From Mesorhizobium sp. M2E.F.Ca.ET.219.01.1.1 (lineage in GTDB: Bacteria > Pseudomonadota > Alphaproteobacteria > Rhizobiales > Rhizobiaceae), in assembly GCF_004016445.2 (NCBI RefSeq), contig NZ_SADT02000002.1, forward strand, positions 186,001 to 250,000: a stretch of DNA of 64,000 nucleotides, read 5' to 3'. The position numbers and the translations under genes are program-made. This document shows, piece after piece, positions 59,624 through 64,000 of this stretch. How positions within the stretch are numbered: the first letter of the stretch is position 1; every line of letters begins with the position of its first letter. The notes under the pieces were generated by a model. The model worked only from the letters and a program-made list of their open reading frames with translations. It did no database searches and was not told the origin of the DNA.

Positions 59624-60349
59624 ATGACGGGACTGAAAGACAAGGTTGTATTGATCACCGGCGCCTCGAGCGGCATCGGCGAAGCGACGGTTCGCGAGCT
59701 TGCCTCGGCAGGCGCCAGGCTGTTTATCGGCGCCCGCCGCGCCGAGCGTCTGAAGGCGCTGGCCGAGGAACTCGGTGAAGGGGTTGCCTGGCGCGAACTC
59801 GATGTGACGGATGCGGCAAGCTTCGCCGCATTCGCCGATGCCGCTCAGGCGCAATTCGGCCGGATCGACGTGCTGGTCAACAATGCCGGCGTCATGCCGC
59901 TGTCGCCGCTTGCCGCGCTGAAGCGCGATGAGTGGGCGCGCATGATCAACGTCAACATCTTCGGCGTGCTGAACGGGATCGCTTCGGGGCTGCCCCGCTT
60001 CGTCGCTCAGAAAAACGGGCACGTGGTCAACGTGGCGTCCGTCGGCGCGCATCTCGTGCTGCCCACCGCGGCGGTCTACTGTGGCACCAAATATGCGGTA
60101 TGGGCGATCACCGAAGGCCTGCGCCAGGAGCATGACGACATCCGCGCCACGATCATCTCGCCCGGCGTGACCGCGACCGAATTGGGCGACGACATCAGCG
60201 ATCCTCAGGTGGCCGCGGCTTTGAAGGAGTGGCGGCAGAAATCGCTGACGCCGGACGCCATTGCGCGGGCGATCCGCTTTGCCCTCGAACAGCCCGACGG
60301 CGTCGACGTCAACGAAGTGATCGTGCGCCCGACGGCAGCAAATATGTAG
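59624..60349 (+). CDS. Classical SDR oxidoreductase
   Basis: 241 residues from the ATG at 59624 (AAGGAAACG upstream). Cofactor motif TGASSGIG lies at residues 12-19, NNAG in VLVNNAGV, catalytic Ser in VVNVASVGAH, and Tyr-x3-Lys in VYCGTKYAVW. The substrate is unknown. Similar AraC-SDR pairs respond to reactive aldehydes in other bacteria (inference). The downstream hairpin probably terminates it. Confidence 0.88.
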   Translation: MTGLKDKVVLITGASSGIGEATVRELASAGARLFIGARRAERLKALAEELGEGVAWRELDVTDAASFAAFADAAQAQFGRIDVLVNNAGVMPLSPLAALKRDEWARMINVNIFGVLNGIASGLPRFVAQKNGHVVNVASVGAHLVLPTAAVYCGTKYAVWAITEGLRQEHDDIRATIISPGVTATELGDDISDPQVAAALKEWRQKSLTPDAIARAIRFALEQPDGVDVNEVIVRPTAANM

Positions 60350-60383
60350 AACGTCGTGCCGCCGAGTCAGCCAGATGCGAACA

Positions 60384-60404
60384 GGCCGGCGTTTCGCGCC
60401 GGCC
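60384..60404. terminator. Hairpin between convergent SDR and aas genes
   Basis: GGCCGGCG (60384-60391) and CGCCGGCC (60397-60404) form a perfect 8-bp stem with a TTTCG loop in the 71-bp gap between gene ends. It has no long T-run on either strand and may serve as a bidirectional, GC-rich terminator. Confidence 0.55.
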
Positions 60405-60420
60405 CGTTCGCCTATCCTCG

Positions 60421-63400
60421 TCACGCCGCCTTGACCTTCAGCTCTTCTTCGCCGCGCACCATCCTGATCACGCCGGCGAAGTCGAGCTTGCCGGAACCGA
60501 GCACCGGCACCTTCGGCACGACACGCACCTCGGCCGGCACCATCAGGTCCATGGCGCCATTCGCCTTGGCGAAGGCGAGAAAGTCCGCGCGGGTTGCGCC
60601 GGAAGCTTCCGTGATCAGGATAAGCTTCTCGCCCTTGCGCGCGTCCGGTACTGTGGCGACCGCTGACAGCGAGCCTTTCCAGAGTTCTCCGGCCAGCGCC
60701 TCGACCGCCGCCAGCGAAATCATCTCGCCGCCGATCTTGGCAAAGCGCTTGGCGCGGCCGCGGATCGAGATGAAGCCGGCGTCGTCGACGGTGACGATGT
60801 CGCCGGTGTCGTGCCAGCCGTCTTTCAGCGGCTCGATCACGCCCGGGTTCTCAGCGCGCAGATAGCCCGACATGACATTCGGACCGCGCACGAAGAGCCG
60901 CCCGCCCTCGTCGACGCCAGGCACCGGTTCCAGGCGGTATTCCATGCCAGGCATGATTTTGCCGACGCTGCCCGCCTTGTTATACATCGGCGTGTTGATG
61001 GCGATCACCGGTGCTGCCTCCGTCACGCCGTAGCCCTCGAGGATGCGCAGGCCGAACTTCTCCATATAGGTCATGCGCGTTGCGGCCTTGACCGGCTCGG
61101 CGCCGGCGAAGCAGTAGCGCACCGAGCGGAAGTCGTAGGGGTGCGCGGTGCGCGCATAGCCGGCGAGGAACGTATCGGTGCCGAAGATGATCGTCGCGTT
61201 CGACCCGTAGATCAGTTCCGGCACGATGCGGTAGTGCAGCGGCGAGGGGTAGAAATAGACCGGCACGCCAGAGATCAGCGGCAGCACCGTGCCCGCCGTC
61301 ATGCCGAAGGAGTGGAAGATCGGCAGCACGTTGAACACCTTGTCGCCCGAATGGAAGTCGATCCGCGAGGCCGCCTGGGCGGCGTTGGCCAGGATGTTGC
61401 GGTGGGTCAGCACCACGCCCTTGGGCGTGCCTTCCGAGCCCGAGGTGAACAGGATCGCCGCCGGGTCGTCCGCCTTGCGCGCCACCCGCGGCGTTGTCTT
61501 GCGCAACAGGCCGAGCAGCTTGTCCTTGAGGCCGATCGTGGCGCGCAGGTCGTCGAGCCAGACGATGTCGACCGAGCGGCCGATCTCTTCCACCACCGGC
61601 CCGAGCTTTGCCTGCTCGACGAAGGCGCGGGAGGTGAGCACGGTTTTCACTTCGGCCGCCCTGCATGCCGACAGGATGTTGGCCGCGCCGGCGGTGAAGT
61701 TGATCATCGCCGGCACCTTGCCGGCCGACATGACGCCGAGCAGCGCAGCGCAGGCGCCGTTGGCGTTGGGCAGCATGATGCCCAGCGTCTCTTGACCCGC
61801 ATAGAGATGCTCGAACTTCTCGCCCAGCACCGCGGCGGCGGTGAGCAGCTTACCGTAGCTCAGCGAGCCGGTGACCGGATCCTGCACGGCAAGCTCCTTC
61901 ATGCCGCGCTCGTGGGCCGTCTCGATGATCTTCTGAAGCACCGTCTTGTCAATGTTTTGGGTGCGGAAGACGAGGTCCGACATCACCTGATAGAGCGCCG
62001 AGCCCGCCGCCGCGCGGCGCTGGCGCCCCTTCAGTTCCTGGGGCACTTCGAGCTTCACCGGCTCCAGGATGGTCACCTTGACCTTCGGGAACAGGCGGTG
62101 GCGCACATGCTGCGAGGAGAGCCGTGAGAAATAGCTCTTCTCCAGCCCCTCGATGCGCACCGGCACCACCATCGAGCCGGTCTTGTCGGCGACCATGGCG
62201 GCGCCGTCATAGACCTTCATCAGGCCGCCTGTGACGGTGATGCGTCCCTCCGGGAAGATGACCAGCGGATCGCCGCCCTGCACGATCTTGATCAGGGTGC
62301 GGGTCGACATCGGCTTCGCCGGATTGAGCGGCAGCGCCCGGGCGAGCTTCATGAACGGCTTCATCCACCAGGCCTGGGCGATCGTGTAGTCGATGGCGAA
62401 GACCGGCTCCTCGTCGGTCAGCGTCAGCGCCAGCGGACCATCGAGGAAGCTGACATGGTTGAGCGCCAGGATCGGCGCCTTGCCGGCCGCCTTGAGGTTG
62501 TCCAGGCCTTCGACCTCCAGGCGCAGGAAGGCGCGGAACAGGATTGAGACGAAGTCGCGGAACGGATTGGTCGGCAGGAATTTCAGCATCAGCCAGGCGG
62601 CGATAGCGTTGGCGACGACGAGGCCGAACAGGATGCCCGCGATCGAGACGCCGGCAGCCTGGATGGCCGCGACAAGGATGCCGCCGACGGTCATGAAGCC
62701 GGCGTTGACGATGCTGACCGCCGCGACGACGCGGGCGCGGCGCGCTTCCGGCGACCAGGCCTGCACGGCGGCGAAGGTCGGCACCACCAGGAAGGCGGCG
62801 GCGATGGCCATGCCGGCGAGGTCGATGGCGACACGGATGGTGTTGGGGCCGGCGAAGAAGGCGGCAAGCGTCTCGGCATGGGGCGAGGGCTGCATGCTGC
62901 CGATGGTCCAGGCCAGATGCAGGCCGAACAGCGCCAGCAGCGCGGTGCCGACCGGCGCGGGCAAAAGCACCATGCGGCCCTGCGACATCCAGGCGGCGAT
63001 GGCCGAGCCGATGGCGATGGAGACGGCGAACACCGCGAGATAGGCGGTGACGGCGATCTCGTTGCCGCCGAGCGAATCCTTGATCATCGCCGGCAGGATC
63101 GAAAGCACGATGGCCCCGACCAGCCAGAACCACGAGGTCATCAGGCCGGCGCGCCAGATGCGCATGTCGGTGCGCAAGTCGGCGACCTGCCGCCAGGTCG
63201 AACGAAAGACGTTCTTGTCGATGGTGAGGTTGGGGGCGGCCGAACCGGTGGAAGGGATATAGCGGCTGACGAACCAGCAACCGACGGCCAGCGCCATCAT
63301 GATCGGCCCGAACACCGTGACGCCGATACCGTCGGCGGAGACGACCCCGCCGGCAATCGTGCCGCCCAGGATCGCGGCGAAGGTGGCCGACTCGATCCAG

Positions 63401-63825
63401 GCATTGGCCTTGGGCAGTTCCTTGCGCTCGAGATGGTCCGGCAGGATGCCGTATTTGATCGGTCCGAACAGCGCCGAGATGATGCCGAACATCAAGAGCG
63501 CCGTCATCAGCACGGGAATAGAGGACAGCGCGATGCCGACGACGGCAACGGCGGCCGCGGCGATCTCGGTGAATTTCAGGCGGCGCGCGATCAGCGCCTT
63601 GTCGAAGCGGTCGGCGATCTCGCCGCCAAGCGCCGAAAGCAGCAGGAAGGGGGCCATGAAAATGGCGCCGGCCAGCGTCACCAGCGACGCCGCCTGGTCC
63701 TTCGCCAGCGTGAAGAGAATGAGGAACACCAGCGTGTTCTTCAGGAAATTGTCGTTGAAGGCCGAGAGGAATTGCGTCCAGAAGAGAGGCGCGAAGCGCC
63801 GCGACATCATCAGATGGGTGTTCAT
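60421..63825 (-). CDS. aas: Fused lysophospholipid transporter and acyl-ACP ligase/acyltransferase (LplT-Aas type)
   Basis: 1134 residues from the ATG at 63825; earlier ATGs at 63837 and 63879 are possible. Residues 1-415 form an MFS transporter like LplT (LSAFNDNFLKNTLVF). Residues about 430-620 are a PlsC acyltransferase with the H-x4-D motif NHVSFLD and FPEGRITVTGG. Residues about 650-1130 are an AMP-forming acyl ligase with LFTSGSEGTPKGVVLTH. The protein would flip lysophospholipid in from the outer leaflet, activate a fatty acid and reacylate it. In E. coli the transporter is a separate gene. No gene lies in 63826-64000. Confidence 0.9.
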   Translation of the reverse strand: MNTHLMMSRRFAPLFWTQFLSAFNDNFLKNTLVFLILFTLAKDQAASLVTLAGAIFMAPFLLLSALGGEIADRFDKALIARRLKFTEIAAAAVAVVGIALSSIPVLMTALLMFGIISALFGPIKYGILPDHLERKELPKANAWIESATFAAILGGTIAGGVVSADGIGVTVFGPIMMALAVGCWFVSRYIPSTGSAAPNLTIDKNVFRSTWRQVADLRTDMRIWRAGLMTSWFWLVGAIVLSILPAMIKDSLGGNEIAVTAYLAVFAVSIAIGSAIAAWMSQGRMVLLPAPVGTALLALFGLHLAWTIGSMQPSPHAETLAAFFAGPNTIRVAIDLAGMAIAAAFLVVPTFAAVQAWSPEARRARVVAAVSIVNAGFMTVGGILVAAIQAAGVSIAGILFGLVVANAIAAWLMLKFLPTNPFRDFVSILFRAFLRLEVEGLDNLKAAGKAPILALNHVSFLDGPLALTLTDEEPVFAIDYTIAQAWWMKPFMKLARALPLNPAKPMSTRTLIKIVQGGDPLVIFPEGRITVTGGLMKVYDGAAMVADKTGSMVVPVRIEGLEKSYFSRLSSQHVRHRLFPKVKVTILEPVKLEVPQELKGRQRRAAAGSALYQVMSDLVFRTQNIDKTVLQKIIETAHERGMKELAVQDPVTGSLSYGKLLTAAAVLGEKFEHLYAGQETLGIMLPNANGACAALLGVMSAGKVPAMINFTAGAANILSACRAAEVKTVLTSRAFVEQAKLGPVVEEIGRSVDIVWLDDLRATIGLKDKLLGLLRKTTPRVARKADDPAAILFTSGSEGTPKGVVLTHRNILANAAQAASRIDFHSGDKVFNVLPIFHSFGMTAGTVLPLISGVPVYFYPSPLHYRIVPELIYGSNATIIFGTDTFLAGYARTAHPYDFRSVRYCFAGAEPVKAATRMTYMEKFGLRILEGYGVTEAAPVIAINTPMYNKAGSVGKIMPGMEYRLEPVPGVDEGGRLFVRGPNVMSGYLRAENPGVIEPLKDGWHDTGDIVTVDDAGFISIRGRAKRFAKIGGEMISLAAVEALAGELWKGSLSAVATVPDARKGEKLILITEASGATRADFLAFAKANGAMDLMVPAEVRVVPKVPVLGSGKLDFAGVIRMVRGEEELKVKAA

Positions 63826-64000
63826 GGCAATTTCCATTGGGCAAGCCCGACTGGCAATCCGTTTGGACTGAGCGGACACTTGCGCGGTTTGAGCCTTGTT
63901 TACCGGGAAGCGGTTAAACTTCGTTACTGCGATTTATTCCAATCCATTGTTTCTTGCCCTTGGCGCCCCGCATCTGTCGTCCGCGATCGGTCTCCAGGGC

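Overview
The window is high-GC chromosomal DNA from an alphaproteobacterium, most likely Mesorhizobium or a close Rhizobiales relative. The evidence is the density of ABC importers with FadR-type GntR regulators, tightly overlapping ATGA gene junctions, a short dispersed palindromic repeat typical of rhizobial intergenic DNA (four copies), and a long RIME-like inverted repeat. I see no phage, transposase, CRISPR array, rRNA or tRNA gene. Genus is inferred, not proven.

Region 1 (57-9321) is a divergent catabolic locus of unknown substrate. A FAD amine/amino-acid oxidoreductase and the LivMHFG-type membrane and ATPase parts of an importer run leftward. A GntR regulator, DUF3830, TIGR04076, aldo/keto reductase, NTF2-like protein and the matching Liv-type binding protein run rightward. 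Palindromes sit in the shared control region.

Region 2 (9339-30744) is a sugar-acid island. It has two complete MalFGK-type importers, two RraA-type aldolases, five enolase-superfamily (mandelate racemase/muconate lactonizing type) dehydratases, a uronate-dehydrogenase-like SDR, a second aldo/keto reductase, a NIPSNAP protein and two GntR regulators. The likely logic is uptake, oxidation to aldonate/aldarate, dehydration to 2-keto-3-deoxy acids and aldol cleavage. Four related 13-bp dyads (CTTGTCTGATAAG type) lie before the genes that the second GntR probably controls.

Region 3 (30854-39329) holds a histidine ammonia-lyase homologue that lacks the MIO-forming Ala-Ser-Gly, a His-rich secreted protein, and a Liv-type importer operon ending in a hydantoin/Asp-Glu racemase and a GntR regulator. 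A perfect ATTGTATACAAT operator precedes the operon, and a hairpin hides the first permease ribosome-binding site.

Region 4 (39346-49009) is mixed: SDR plus MmyB-like regulator, LysR, methyltransferase, Lrp plus MFS exporter, GNAT, anmK and an SDR lacking its catalytic Tyr. It also carries the inverted repeat, three of the dispersed repeats and an AraC-family remnant. Region 5 (49212-55068) holds an operon of periplasmic amino-acid-binding protein, highly divergent SDF-fold transporter and Asp/Glu racemase, followed by metQNI. Region 6 (55206-63825) holds a 2-oxoglutarate/Fe(II) dioxygenase, a probable three-hairpin small RNA with a CCUCCC loop, LysR, quinone reductase, AraC, SDR and a fused LplT-Aas phospholipid repair protein.

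The best candidates for undescribed biology are the SBP/SDF/racemase operon, the MIO-less lyase, the region 1 locus, the five-dehydratase regulon and the small RNA. All functional calls come from reading motifs; no database search was run.
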